From Colwellia sp. 1_MG-2023 (GTDB lineage: Bacteria; Pseudomonadota; Gammaproteobacteria; Enterobacterales; Alteromonadaceae), in NCBI RefSeq assembly GCF_030546755.1, contig NZ_JAUOPE010000001.1, positions 186,001 through 250,000 of the forward strand: DNA of 64,000 bases. Direction: 5' to 3'. Below, in pieces: positions 29,355 to 38,107 of this stretch. Position 1 is the stretch's first letter, and every line of letters starts with the position of its first letter. A program made the position numbers and the translations under genes. The notes under the pieces were generated by a model. That model ran no database searches and was not told the DNA's origin. It was given only the letters and a program-made list of their open reading frames with translations.

Positions 29355-29440
29355 AACGATTTATCACATTTCAAAAGGGCTAATATCAGATAAGTTCTCT
29401 GTTAATGCTTAAGTTATATAAAACAGAATGTTACGCGCAT

Positions 29441-29474
29441 AAAAAGATAAAAGGCGCACATAATTATGGCGCCT
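29441..29474 (-). terminator. Possible terminator between nusB and thiL
   Basis: Read on the minus strand, an AGGCGC / GCGCCT stem encloses an 11-nt loop that itself contains CATAATTATG. It is followed by TTTATCTTTTT. The stem is short but GC-rich, so partial termination of the ribH-nusB transcript before thiL is possible. Confidence 0.5.
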
Positions 29475-29500
29475 AATAATAGTAATAATTCGAGATTAAT

Positions 29501-29914
29501 TTACTCTGGACGAATTAACTTCACGGCTTTATCAAGTACACCATTAACAAACTTATGACTATCATCAGCAGCAAAAAGTTTCGCTAATTCGATTGCTTCG
29601 TTGATAACAACACGATAAGGCACATCTAAGCAGTCACTTAATTCGAAAATAGCAACGCGTATAATCGCTTTTTCAATATGGTCAACATCTGATAAAGGAC
29701 GATCAACATGCGGTTCTATTGCTGAATCAATAGAGCTTACTTGTGAAGTAACACCTCGAAATAATTTTTGAAAAAATTCAATTTCAAAACGACGTTTAGC
29801 ATTTTCAGTTAAAAAATGAGCTTCAACATCAGTGACTGAATTTTCGCTCATTTGCCATGAATATACGGCTTGAACAGCTAATTCACGGGCTTTTCTTCTA
29901 GGTGATGGTTTCAC
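29501..29914 (-). CDS. nusB: Transcription antitermination factor NusB
   Basis: A 137-residue all-helical protein that binds boxA RNA with NusE (S10) in rRNA antitermination. The start is taken as GTG at 29914, giving MKPSPRRKARELAVQAVYSW, because GGAG lies 7 bp upstream and this matches the family opening. Other conserved parts are DVDHIEKAIIRVAIFEL and VPYRVVINEAIELAK. It follows ribH by about 30 bp, the standard gammaproteobacterial pairing. Confidence 0.95.
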   Translation of the reverse strand: MKPSPRRKARELAVQAVYSWQMSENSVTDVEAHFLTENAKRRFEIEFFQKLFRGVTSQVSSIDSAIEPHVDRPLSDVDHIEKAIIRVAIFELSDCLDVPYRVVINEAIELAKLFAADDSHKFVNGVLDKAVKLIRPE

Positions 29915-29943
29915 AACACACTCCAAATAAATTACTGGCTAAA

Positions 29944-30408
29944 TTATAGCTGAGAAAGAACGTTAATCATTTCTAACGCACTCAGGGCAGCTTCACCACC
30001 TTTATTTCCAACCTTTAGACCAGCACGATCAATGGCTTGTTCGATGGTATCCGTTGTAATAACACCAAATGATACTGGAATTTCTGAATCTAAACACACT
30101 TGCGCTAGACCTTTATTACACTCACCAGCAACAAAATCAAAATGAGGTGTGCCACCACGAATTACCGCACCAATAGCAATAATGGCATCGAACTTTTCAC
30201 TTTTAGCCGCTTTCTTAGCAACTAAAGGTAGTTCATAAGCGCCAGGCACTTTAATAACAGTGATGTCGTCATCAGCAACATTACCTTGTCGAATCAAAGT
30301 ATCAACAGCGCCCTCAAGTAAACGATCAACAACAAAGCTGTTAAAACGTGAAACAACAATGGCAACTTTTTTGCCGCTAGCATCAAATTTCGCTTCAATT
30401 ACGTTCAT
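29944..30408 (-). CDS. ribH: 6,7-dimethyl-8-ribityllumazine synthase
   Basis: A 154-residue penultimate enzyme of riboflavin synthesis that condenses 5-amino-6-ribitylaminouracil with dihydroxybutanone phosphate. Conserved parts: [48 protein letters not shown] (catalytic His) and [16 protein letters not shown]. Length is typical (156 in E. coli). First gene of the ribH-nusB block; no ribBA lies upstream here. Confidence 0.96.
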   Translation of the reverse strand: MNVIEAKFDASGKKVAIVVSRFNSFVVDRLLEGAVDTLIRQGNVADDDITVIKVPGAYELPLVAKKAAKSEKFDAIIAIGAVIRGGTPHFDFVAGECNKGLAQVCLDSEIPVSFGVITTDTIEQAIDRAGLKVGNKGGEAALSALEMINVLSQL

Positions 30409-30848
30409 GGATAAATAACCTGCTTAAAAAAATTGCCGCGATTCTAACAAAAAATGAAGGGATTAGGTACTGGTTTATAGCTAACAACACAAACTTTAAT
30501 TCTGCTGTTAGTTATGTTTAGAAGGTTATTATAAAGGGTATCTCAGCTTAGCTAAATGCAAAGAAGCATTTGTCATACATTCACTGCTTACTGTTAACGT
30601 GCAATAGATTCAACATAAACTAAAATGCTTACGGCAAAAAAGTAGCCGTTTTTCAAATTACTGAGATATATTTACAGGCAATTGTTCATAGGTATTTCAT
30701 CAATAAATGTTTCCTGTTATTTTTCTTTAATGTAGAATGCAATTCCTTCAAGCATTAGATAATTCTCTTTAGAAAGTATTTTAAGATCTCTTTAGCTTTG
30801 ATAATTTTAATTATATAAATAAAAATGGATGGGAGTATTAATCCTTAA
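30409..30848. other. Intergenic region between ribH and the polysaccharide locus
   Basis: 440 bp, AT-rich, no open frame of note. It must carry the divergent promoters of ribH and of the polysaccharide genes. Seen: a short CTAACA/TGTTAG inverted repeat (30481-30511) and a small terminator-like hairpin at 30631. No ops (GGCGGTAG) or JUMPstart sequence was found. Confidence 0.5.
30631..30653 (+). terminator. Weak leader hairpin before the polysaccharide operon
   Basis: ACGGC pairs with GCCGT across a 9-nt A-rich loop and is followed by TTTTT. It lies about 200 bp before the first glycosyltransferase gene on the same strand. It could be an attenuator or just the tail of an unseen small transcript; the stem is only 5 bp. 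Confidence 0.3.
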
Positions 30849-31343
30849 ATGTTAAAAAATCGTCCAGAAGTGATACTTATGGTATATGGAAAGGGAGGTC
30901 ATGCAGCACAGATGACTCGCTTTATTAATGGCGCACCTGAAGAACTAAAAAGTATACCGTTTATAGCTTTAACTGACGTTGAAACTAAGGATAATAACTT
31001 TATTCGTCAATTTTATTGTATAGAAGCACGTGACAAATTTTCTCATTTTAAAAATATTATTACTTTCATTTTGTATTTTTTTTGGTCACTTGCCCAAATG
31101 ACTCGCATAATGATTAATTACCGTGTAGTTTCTATGATTTCAACTGGGCCAGGGCTTGCAGTTGTTCCAGGAGTAATTTGTCGTTTGTTTAACATTAAAG
31201 TGATCTACTTCGAGTCATGGTCTCGTGTTTTTACACCGTCTCTTGCTGGAAAAGTTATGTATCACGTTGCAAATTTGTTTTTTATTCAACATGAATCATT
31301 AAAAAAACATTACCCTAAGAGCCGCTTCTTCGGTAGATTATGA
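30849..31343 (+). CDS. Alg14/PssD-like glycosyltransferase accessory subunit
   Basis: A 164-residue protein with VYGKGGHAAQMTRF near the N-terminus, matching the GxGGH nucleotide-sugar transferase fold (N-terminal half of the GT28 type). A hydrophobic segment (about 68-88) follows. ISTGPGLAVVPGVICRLFN is the typical Alg14/PssD middle part. Such proteins anchor and activate a small catalytic partner, here the next gene, which starts 4 bp before this one ends. In bacteria the pair transfers a sugar (often glucuronic acid or N-acetylglucosamine) to a lipid-linked acceptor. The sugar cannot be told here. Confidence 0.85.
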   Translation: MLKNRPEVILMVYGKGGHAAQMTRFINGAPEELKSIPFIALTDVETKDNNFIRQFYCIEARDKFSHFKNIITFILYFFWSLAQMTRIMINYRVVSMISTGPGLAVVPGVICRLFNIKVIYFESWSRVFTPSLAGKVMYHVANLFFIQHESLKKHYPKSRFFGRL

Positions 31344-31792
31344 ATATTTTTGTTACCGTAGGCCATACTCATTACAATGCTTTATTTAAGGCAGTAAATG
31401 AGCAGTTATCATCCAAAAAGTATCACATCGTCAATCAGATCTCTGAAGGGACCTACCTTCCTGTCAACCATACGTATTTCAAATACACGACTCAGGTACA
31501 AGATGAAGTAAATAAGGCTGATTTAGTTATCACCCATGCCGGTGCGGGGTCTGTGTTTAATTTATTAGAAATGGCAAAACCAACCTTGATTGTGCCTAAT
31601 TTTGACCGAATAGATAACCATCAACAAGATTTAGCTGATTTTGTCATCAAAAATAACTATGCTTGTGTATGCACTGATCTGCAACGGCTTGAAGAGTTCG
31701 TGTTAAAATCAGTTAATAACCAATTTACTCCATATCAAAAAAATAATTTTTGTGGTTATGAGAAAATACTTGAAGTAATCAATGAGGCTTAA
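31340..31792 (+). CDS. Alg13/PssE-like glycosyltransferase catalytic subunit
   Basis: A 150-residue protein equal to the C-terminal half of a GT28 enzyme. It opens MNIFVTVGHTHYNALFKAV and has ADLVITHAGAGSVFNLLEM, the UDP-sugar binding loop, then IVPNFDRIDNHQQDLADF. The ATG overlaps the Alg14-like gene by 4 bp, so the two are translated together and should form one split enzyme at the inner membrane. Both subunits look intact. Confidence 0.87.
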   Translation: MNIFVTVGHTHYNALFKAVNEQLSSKKYHIVNQISEGTYLPVNHTYFKYTTQVQDEVNKADLVITHAGAGSVFNLLEMAKPTLIVPNFDRIDNHQQDLADFVIKNNYACVCTDLQRLEEFVLKSVNNQFTPYQKNNFCGYEKILEVINEA

Positions 31793-31840
31793 TACCCGAA
31801 CGATAACAGCAAAACAGTGTGTTTATTAAGTTAGAACATC

Positions 31841-32701
31841 ATGGAACCATATAAATTTAGCATTATCATCCCAGCATACAATGAAGAAGCTTTGATCGTT
31901 AAAACGCTTACTCAATTACTTGATGATAAAAAAGTAAACGCAATTGAAATAGTTGTTATCTGTAATGCTTGTAAAGATAACACTTATGCCGAAACCCTGT
32001 CTTTCATCGAAACAAATAGTTTAATACTTCAACAAAGAAACATTCATTTCTTAGTATTTGAAACGGATAAAGCCTCGAAAACAAATGCGCTGAACATAGG
32101 TATTAATAACAGCCAAGGTTCGCTTAAAGTATTGATGGACGCAGATATTCAAATTAGTGGCAAAGACCTCAACACACTTGTAGCAGAGCTTAAGGATAAG
32201 CAACTAAAAGCCATTTCGCCGAAAATAACATTCGCTTTCGATAAAAGTAATTTTTTCGTGAGACAATATTATCGTGTCGCTAGTCTTTCTTTTTACAATA
32301 CTAACAAACGACTTTCTAATGTTATCGCTTTAAGTGCAAGTGGCATAAAGCAAATCTTTCCCTTACCTGAAGTTATTGCCGATGACGAATATATAAGACG
32401 ACAGTTTTTGCCCGCTGAAGTGGCAGTATCTCAACAGTGTGCTTTAGTATTCACATGTGCTAAAAACTTAACCAATTTGCTGCAAGTACTTACACGAGTG
32501 GAACGTGGTAATGTACAATTAAAAAGTATGCAGGTTAACGCACCAATAACCAAGATTCCAAAAAAGTATAATAATCCGCCTGCATTATGTTACCCGACCT
32601 TTTTCTTCATCAAACTATTTGTCAAAATCAGAGCAAAATTGCAATTTATGCAAGGTAAAACCAAGCAATGGGAAAGAGATGAATCAAATAGAGTTAGCTA
32701 A
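31841..32701 (+). CDS. Family 2 glycosyltransferase
   Basis: A 286-residue GT-A fold enzyme starting with SIIIPAYNEEALIVKTL. The metal-binding DxD is seen as LMDADIQISG, and an IADDEYIRRQF stretch resembles the ED-D catalytic region. It lacks long membrane helices and is probably a peripheral cytoplasmic enzyme adding one sugar of the repeat unit. It overlaps the next gene by 23 bp. Donor and linkage are unknown. Confidence 0.85.
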   Translation: MEPYKFSIIIPAYNEEALIVKTLTQLLDDKKVNAIEIVVICNACKDNTYAETLSFIETNSLILQQRNIHFLVFETDKASKTNALNIGINNSQGSLKVLMDADIQISGKDLNTLVAELKDKQLKAISPKITFAFDKSNFFVRQYYRVASLSFYNTNKRLSNVIALSASGIKQIFPLPEVIADDEYIRRQFLPAEVAVSQQCALVFTCAKNLTNLLQVLTRVERGNVQLKSMQVNAPITKIPKKYNNPPALCYPTFFFIKLFVKIRAKLQFMQGKTKQWERDESNRVS

Positions 32702-33575
32702 AAACAATCATTCCTCACTACCTTTGGTCAGTGTCTATATTCCGACGAAAAATCGTCAAGAGTTGCTTGCTAACGCTATAGACTCGGTGCTTCAACAAAC
32801 GTATCCAAACATAGAAATACTTGTAGTTGATGATGGTTCAACCGATACTACCTTTGAGTTTTTAACTCATCTTGCCAATAAACATAACAACATAGTTATA
32901 TTTAAAAATGAAGTCAGTAAAGGAGCTTGTGCCGCTCGAAATATAGCGATCAAACATGCTAATGGTGAGTTTGTTACCGGTCTAGATGATGATGACGTGT
33001 TTTTACCGAATAGAATTGCAAGCTTAGTATCGGCTTATGATGATAAATATGCCTTTGTTTGCTCAAGTATGTATTGGGATTATGGTAAGAAAAAACGCAT
33101 CATTGATGCCAAAGCAGGCCGAATTACGCTGGCACAGCAACTCAGTTACAATGAAGCAACCTCGCAGGTTCTGGTAAAAAAAGAGCGAGTGCTCAGTATT
33201 GGTGGCTTTGACGAGCAATTTGTAGCATGTCAAGATTACGATCTTTGGACTCGCTTACTGATAAAATACGGCGAGGCTTTTCGCATAGCTACCCCGTCAT
33301 ATATTGTCAACGACACAGGCTCCTCAGAGCGAATGATAGGTCATACTAGCAGTGTTGAAGGCTACTTACAGTATTTTGATAAGCATCAGCATTTGATGAG
33401 TAAAACTAATATTAACAATCAAACATTCATGCGGATTCGACGACGTAGAGAAGTATTGTCAATAAAGGAACTTGTTAAGCAACTTGGCTCGGGGCATTTT
33501 TATAGCAAATTGCGCTATTTTTTATCTTCTAATTTTAAACTGATACAGCAATTACACCAGAGGCATTATAAATAA
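32679..33575 (+). CDS. Family 2 glycosyltransferase
   Basis: A 298-residue GT2 enzyme with PLVSVYIPTKNRQELLANAI, VVDDGSTDTT and the DxD-like TGLDDDDVFLPNRI motif, then CQDYDLWTRLL. The ATG at 32679 is preferred because GGGAAAGAG lies just before it and earlier codons are read in the overlapping gene. It ends the four-gene plus-strand block 30849-33575, which faces the minus-strand flippase gene. No terminator hairpin is seen between them. Confidence 0.87.
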   Translation: MNQIELAKNNHSSLPLVSVYIPTKNRQELLANAIDSVLQQTYPNIEILVVDDGSTDTTFEFLTHLANKHNNIVIFKNEVSKGACAARNIAIKHANGEFVTGLDDDDVFLPNRIASLVSAYDDKYAFVCSSMYWDYGKKKRIIDAKAGRITLAQQLSYNEATSQVLVKKERVLSIGGFDEQFVACQDYDLWTRLLIKYGEAFRIATPSYIVNDTGSSERMIGHTSSVEGYLQYFDKHQHLMSKTNINNQTFMRIRRRREVLSIKELVKQLGSGHFYSKLRYFLSSNFKLIQQLHQRHYK

Positions 33576-33648
33576 CAGTTTTTAGCTACTTATCAATATT
33601 TACAAGGTGACACTCAATGCGGGAGCAAAAAATAAAATTGCATTAAAA

Positions 33649-34941
33649 TCAATGGTTATTCTCAAGCTGCGAGTTTGTACTGGCACGAAGATATTTATTT
33701 CCCCAATAAGCCCTTAGAAAAAATACCAGTAACTCTACCAATAACACGCAAATAGCGACAGAAAATGCCGTAACATAACCAAACCAATAACAAAAACTCA
33801 GTAAACACAATTGCAAAGCAGCACCTAAAAATACGCTTTTGTTCGCCAAATTGACCTTCCCTAAAGCGCCTAGCAAGGGATAACCTAGCATCGTAGAAGG
33901 CGTAGTAAACATTAAGGTAACTAAAAAAATCAGTAATACTGCATTAGCATTAACAAATTCTATACCAAATAAGAGTTCAATAACCTGATCACCTATAATA
34001 GAGCCGATTAATACACCTATTAGACAACATAAAACCGCCCATTTCATGACTTTAAATAACAAGGAAAAATTTCGATTTTTAAGCATGTTAGGATAGAGGG
34101 CCTGAGACAAAGGAGAGAAAAAAGCTTGCGCTCCTTTGTATAGTTGTTCAGCCGCAGAATAATAGGCAACTTGAACACTCGTACCCCAAAGCCCTAAGAA
34201 AACAGTGCCAGCCGCCGTATAGGTACTAACCGCAGCGCGCGACCAAAAAAACTCCATTGACGCCTTAAAGGTTTCCAATACGTTCTGCCAACCTGGCCAA
34301 GTTGCGCGATATCCCAACTTGTAAATAAGGACCAATCCTAACAATGCTGCGGCGCAATGAGTGATACCGTTAAATAGAGCTACGTAGAAGTAATCTTCTT
34401 TAGTTGCGACAAAAAGTACCACCAACAACAAAAAACTCAAACGTGAAAGTAATGAGAAAAACGTGATATATCCCATTTTTTCAATACCATGAAAAAACCA
34501 GACTGGCTGCAAGGTTGTTCCGGCCAGAATTAAAATACTAAGTAGTATCAATTCCCTGTGTTCTGCATATTGTTGAGTATTTAGTGCATAAAGATAAATT
34601 ATGGCAGACACCAATAGGAACAGTAAAATCCTGCAACAGTAAATAGCGCCAACAACTTTGTTAATTTTTAAGACATCACCCCTGATTTTACTGAGGGCTA
34701 CGGGCGCGTATAAAGAGAATCCATAATCGGTAATAACAAAGCCTAATTGCGCTATCCCTACACCAAAAGCGACTAATCCATAGTATTGAGCCCCAAGAAC
34801 ATGAGTTAGGTATGGCAACAAGATAAACGGCAGCACCATATTGGCAATTTGAATCACAAACAAAGCGCCAGCGTTTTGAAATACCCGCTTTTGATCTTCC
34901 TTTTCGCTATTTGCCAACGTGCTGTTTAGCCTATCATTCAT
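33649..34941 (-). CDS. wzx: Polysaccharide flippase, Wzx-like (first of two)
   Basis: A 430-residue MATE/MOP-superfamily membrane protein with about 12 hydrophobic segments, starting after a short charged tail with QNAGALFVIQIANMVLPFIL. PYLTHVLGAQYYGLVAFG matches Wzx/RfbX proteins, which flip undecaprenyl-linked repeat units across the inner membrane. It follows the TagD-like gene by 14 bp on the same strand. It differs from the second flippase at 44266, so the locus may handle two different oligosaccharides. Confidence 0.88.
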   Translation of the reverse strand: MNDRLNSTLANSEKEDQKRVFQNAGALFVIQIANMVLPFILLPYLTHVLGAQYYGLVAFGVGIAQLGFVITDYGFSLYAPVALSKIRGDVLKINKVVGAIYCCRILLFLLVSAIIYLYALNTQQYAEHRELILLSILILAGTTLQPVWFFHGIEKMGYITFFSLLSRLSFLLLVVLFVATKEDYFYVALFNGITHCAAALLGLVLIYKLGYRATWPGWQNVLETFKASMEFFWSRAAVSTYTAAGTVFLGLWGTSVQVAYYSAAEQLYKGAQAFFSPLSQALYPNMLKNRNFSLLFKVMKWAVLCCLIGVLIGSIIGDQVIELLFGIEFVNANAVLLIFLVTLMFTTPSTMLGYPLLGALGKVNLANKSVFLGAALQLCLLSFCYWFGYVTAFSVAICVLLVELLVFFLRAYWGNKYLRASTNSQLENNH

Positions 34942-34955
34942 AACAATTCATTTAT

Positions 34956-35420
34956 TTAAGAGAGGTTATCGACTAAATTAGAAATCACTTCTAGTGCTTT
35001 TTTAAACTCTTCTCTATGCTCAGGCCCAAGAATAGATAAATTCTGTTTGATTTTGGTACTCGATATTCCTGTCGTTCTAGGTAAATAAACCACTTCACAC
35101 TCAGAAGATAAATGATCAAACTTTCCTTGCCAGTCTTCACCCATACCCAAAATGTCTGCCGAATACTTTTCAATATCTCGCTTTTTTTGTTGCCAGTCAT
35201 TTTCTGGGATAACCATATCTACACACTTAAGCCCAGATATAATTTCAATTCTGTCCTCAAAACAAATACTAGACGTCTTATTTTTCAGCGCATTAAATTC
35301 GTCAGTTGATACGCCAACAATCAGCTTATCTCCCAGCGCGCGCAATCTTTGTAACAATCGAAGGTGACCAATATGGAATAAATCAAAGGTTCCATAGGTT
35401 ATAACCGTTTTACTCATCAT
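34956..35420 (-). CDS. tagD: Glycerol-3-phosphate cytidylyltransferase (TagD-like)
   Basis: A 154-residue nucleotidyltransferase with both signatures of the family: GTFDLFHIGH (HIGH at about 16-19) and RTTGISSTKI (about 115-124). It would make CDP-glycerol from CTP and glycerol 3-phosphate. The enzyme is best known from wall teichoic acid synthesis in Bacillus but also occurs in Gram-negative O-antigen and capsule loci. The TagF-like transferase at 36869 would use the product. Related cytidylyltransferases act on other alditol phosphates, so glycerol is likely but not certain. Confidence 0.85.
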   Translation of the reverse strand: MMSKTVITYGTFDLFHIGHLRLLQRLRALGDKLIVGVSTDEFNALKNKTSSICFEDRIEIISGLKCVDMVIPENDWQQKKRDIEKYSADILGMGEDWQGKFDHLSSECEVVYLPRTTGISSTKIKQNLSILGPEHREEFKKALEVISNLVDNLS

Positions 35421-35633
35421 TATTTACTCTTTAGTACGGTTGAATACGGTAATTTTTTAACAAGGTGATTAGATTTGAGAACAATAGCAGCTATTTACTC
35501 GCCTAAAATTCACAGCAATGCTTTTTTAGGGTTGGCTTCTTCCATGTCCATACCCGCTATAATTTACACTAAGTACATTGATAAAACTCGCGAATTCTAT
35601 CATTAAAATAGATTTTTATTCAAACCAATTAAC

Positions 35634-35675
35634 TAGGGCGTGTTGACCTTTCGAGGTTAAATTTCGTTCAAAATA
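35634..35675 (-). repeat. Solo end of the MITE family
   Basis: From TAGGGCGTGTTGACCTTTCG to TTCAAAATA the sequence matches the reverse complement of the right end of copies at 9488 and 20147, with one or two mismatches over about 42 bp, then stops matching. No other end is found nearby. It lies about 35 bp beyond the 3' end of the GT4 gene, in a 289-bp gap that has no gene. Confidence 0.8.
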
Positions 35676-35709
35676 TAATCAATCGTAGGTTAGCAGTTAT
35701 TGCTAGCAC

Positions 35710-36813
35710 TTATACTTTTAGAAGGCTCAGATAGTTTTTTGCTGACTGGCTCGTATGAAATTCACTTAAATCAACAAGCGGACAGAAAGGCGAATTAAGT
35801 TGTAATAACATGGTATTGGCTAGCGCATCGGTATCAGGGAACGGGACCAACGCAGGTGAGTCATCACCCAATAACATTCTCGGGCCTGTTGGACAGTCAA
35901 ATGCAACAACAGGTCGCCCGAGCGCGATAGCTTCGGGTAACACAATAGAAAGCCCTTCCCACCTTGAAGACAATACAAATAGCGAGCTTTGGCGCATAAA
36001 GTACCAAGGGTTGTCAGTGTAACCAAAGAAATGCACACGATCTTTGACGCCTAACGTACCACATAGCGCCTCCAATGATTCGCGATCTTCGCCTTCTCCA
36101 ATCAGTACAAGGTCTACATCAGGTAAGGTTGCGGCTATTTTCTCAAACGCCGTGATGAGCAAGTCGAAACCTTTTTGCTCGGCAAGTCTTCCAGCCCCTA
36201 ATATCACTCGTCTATTGGCAGGCCAGCCATTCAGTTTACTTGGCGTACGCTCGCTAAAACTAAAAATATCAGCATCGATAATCGGGTTTTTAATTGCCCT
36301 TACACAATGTTGTTTCGATTTTGGTACAGTGAGTTTTAACTGTGCGGCTATTTCATCGGTTACGCCAACAAAAGCATTGGCCTTGTAATATAAATATTTG
36401 TACAGCTTTTTCGTATACCAACGCACGTCACCTTTAGATTGACCAGGTTCTAGTGGTACGTGTCTTGTCACAAACCAAGCATTACAGGACTTGTTAAACA
36501 GTTGAGCCAAATACGTGAGAATATTTCCTTGTTCTTTACCCGAGATAATTAAATCAAAGTGGTGTTGCTGGAGATATCGTCTTAGCTTTAATGCTGATTT
36601 AAAAAATTGAAAACGGCCAGTAGTCGAGCAAGATACATGTTGAATCTTTATCGCCCCAGAAAGTTGCTGCGCTACAGGCAAATTTTCAAACGTAATTATA
36701 GTGCAATTACTACCATTTTCTTGCATTCCTTTTGCAAGTTGTACGGCATATCGTTCCACTCCGCCTTGGCCAAGGTTGGGGATTACTATAGCGACGTTCT
36801 TGTTTTCAATCAT
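35710..36813 (-). CDS. Family 4 glycosyltransferase
   Basis: A 367-residue GT-B fold retaining glycosyltransferase. The N-terminal acceptor domain begins VAIVIPNLGQGGVERYAVQL, the donor site shows GAGRLAEQKGFDLLITAF and VLIGEGEDRESLE, and the E-x7-E type motif appears as SRWEGLSIVLPEAIALGRP. Intact and of normal length, it probably adds one sugar to the repeat unit on the cytoplasmic side. It is preceded by the TagF-like gene (55-bp gap). Confidence 0.9.
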   Translation of the reverse strand: MIENKNVAIVIPNLGQGGVERYAVQLAKGMQENGSNCTIITFENLPVAQQLSGAIKIQHVSCSTTGRFQFFKSALKLRRYLQQHHFDLIISGKEQGNILTYLAQLFNKSCNAWFVTRHVPLEPGQSKGDVRWYTKKLYKYLYYKANAFVGVTDEIAAQLKLTVPKSKQHCVRAIKNPIIDADIFSFSERTPSKLNGWPANRRVILGAGRLAEQKGFDLLITAFEKIAATLPDVDLVLIGEGEDRESLEALCGTLGVKDRVHFFGYTDNPWYFMRQSSLFVLSSRWEGLSIVLPEAIALGRPVVAFDCPTGPRMLLGDDSPALVPFPDTDALANTMLLQLNSPFCPLVDLSEFHTSQSAKNYLSLLKV

Positions 36814-36868
36814 CTAATGTCTCATTCGTTCCATACAAATTTAAGTTACTTAACTATCTTTTTACCAA

Positions 36869-38071
36869 CTACTGCGTGAAATGCATCACAATCCGCTGAC
36901 TTGCATCATGGTCTTGATAATCAAAGCATAAGTCTTTTATGCGTTGTCTGGCTTCATTTAAATCTGTGGTATTTTCAGGGTTCAAAAGAAAGCTTTCCAC
37001 TTGTTCCATTGTTGTCACCACAGGTCCATAGACGACTTCGTCAAAAGACATATAAAACTCCCGGCTTTTAGCCAAATAGTCATCTAGGTCGTGAGCGAAA
37101 TAACAAATGGGCCTATCCAACAAAGCATAGTCAAACATGATTGACGAATAGTCGGTTATTAACCCGTGAGTATGAGGAAGTATGCAATAAACATCTTGGC
37201 TTGAATCGAGTAATTCAATGTTGCTACATTGCTTAACGCTGTTCACTAAAGACAAGGGCGTTAACGGGTGAAGTTTTAGCATTAAAAGCGTATTATTTTT
37301 CGCAAGTTTTTTATCCAAGCCTATAAAATCCCAATTTTGTTCTTTTATAAAGTGCGGTGCATGATCACGCCATGTTGGCATAAAAATAAATGCTTTATCG
37401 TATGTTTTAATTTTATTAATGAATTTTTGTTCATAGACAGATGACCAACGTTTAAGCCATTTAGCACTATAATCTTGATCCCAGAAAAAAGGATCTAACC
37501 TAGGGTAACCTAAGTTTAAACATTGCTCGGCAGGAACACGCAGTGCACTACTAAACGACATATCGCTTATATATTTAGAAGTAGAAACTAAGTTGTCATA
37601 TATTTCATCATCAGGCGTATATAAAAATACTTTTCGCAACCTAAATGATAACGTCTTATAACGGTTAGCGTGAGACTCAACATCGAAGTGAATTTTTTTG
37701 AGTGGTACTCCATGCCAGAGATTGACCAACGACGCCCCTGCAGAAGCAACATAATTTATATCAGATGAACATACGTTAAAAAACCAATATTTACTTCGAA
37801 ATGCTAGCCATATCCCCGGTAAACTCCAGCGATAATGAGCCTCGGCTCCTTTTGAACAAATATGACGACTTTCTTTACGGCTTCTAGCTATCCATATTGC
37901 CCGAATATTTGGCGAATGCTCGACTGTATAACAATATAAATACTTTGAGTTTCCTTCAAAACCATAAGCAGAACCAAAAGCCCAAACCTTACTATTTCTA
38001 GGAAAAATTTTACTCAACAAATAAAGCAAACAAAATAGAGGAAGAAGCAAAGTCGTTATTAGTTTCTTCAT
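36869..38071 (-). CDS. CDP-glycerol glycerophosphotransferase (TagB/TagF-like)
   Basis: A 400-residue membrane-associated transferase, counted from ATG 38071 (MKKLITTLLLPLFCLLYLLS, a hydrophobic anchor); the frame is open up to 38107. Family motifs: NLWHGVPLKKI at about 118-128 and LITDYSSIMFDYALLDRP starting near 304, with KLHP before it. These match poly(glycerol phosphate) transferases that add glycerol phosphate from CDP-glycerol. With the TagD-like gene at 34956 it predicts a glycerol-phosphate substituent or backbone in the surface polysaccharide. Confidence 0.83.
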   Translation of the reverse strand: MKKLITTLLLPLFCLLYLLSKIFPRNSKVWAFGSAYGFEGNSKYLYCYTVEHSPNIRAIWIARSRKESRHICSKGAEAHYRWSLPGIWLAFRSKYWFFNVCSSDINYVASAGASLVNLWHGVPLKKIHFDVESHANRYKTLSFRLRKVFLYTPDDEIYDNLVSTSKYISDMSFSSALRVPAEQCLNLGYPRLDPFFWDQDYSAKWLKRWSSVYEQKFINKIKTYDKAFIFMPTWRDHAPHFIKEQNWDFIGLDKKLAKNNTLLMLKLHPLTPLSLVNSVKQCSNIELLDSSQDVYCILPHTHGLITDYSSIMFDYALLDRPICYFAHDLDDYLAKSREFYMSFDEVVYGPVVTTMEQVESFLLNPENTTDLNEARQRIKDLCFDYQDHDASQRIVMHFTQ

Positions 38072-38107
38072 TAGATTTAAACGTGTATTTTTCAAACAAT
38101 TCACCAA

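Noticed and set aside
30409-30848. FMN riboswitch before ribH or ops/JUMPstart before the polysaccharide genes
   Set aside because: No conserved riboswitch helices and no GGCGGTAG core could be found on either strand.
35112-35367. Two overlapping 65-71 codon plus-strand frames opposite the TagD-like gene
   Set aside because: They lie wholly within a gene with strong family motifs on the other strand.
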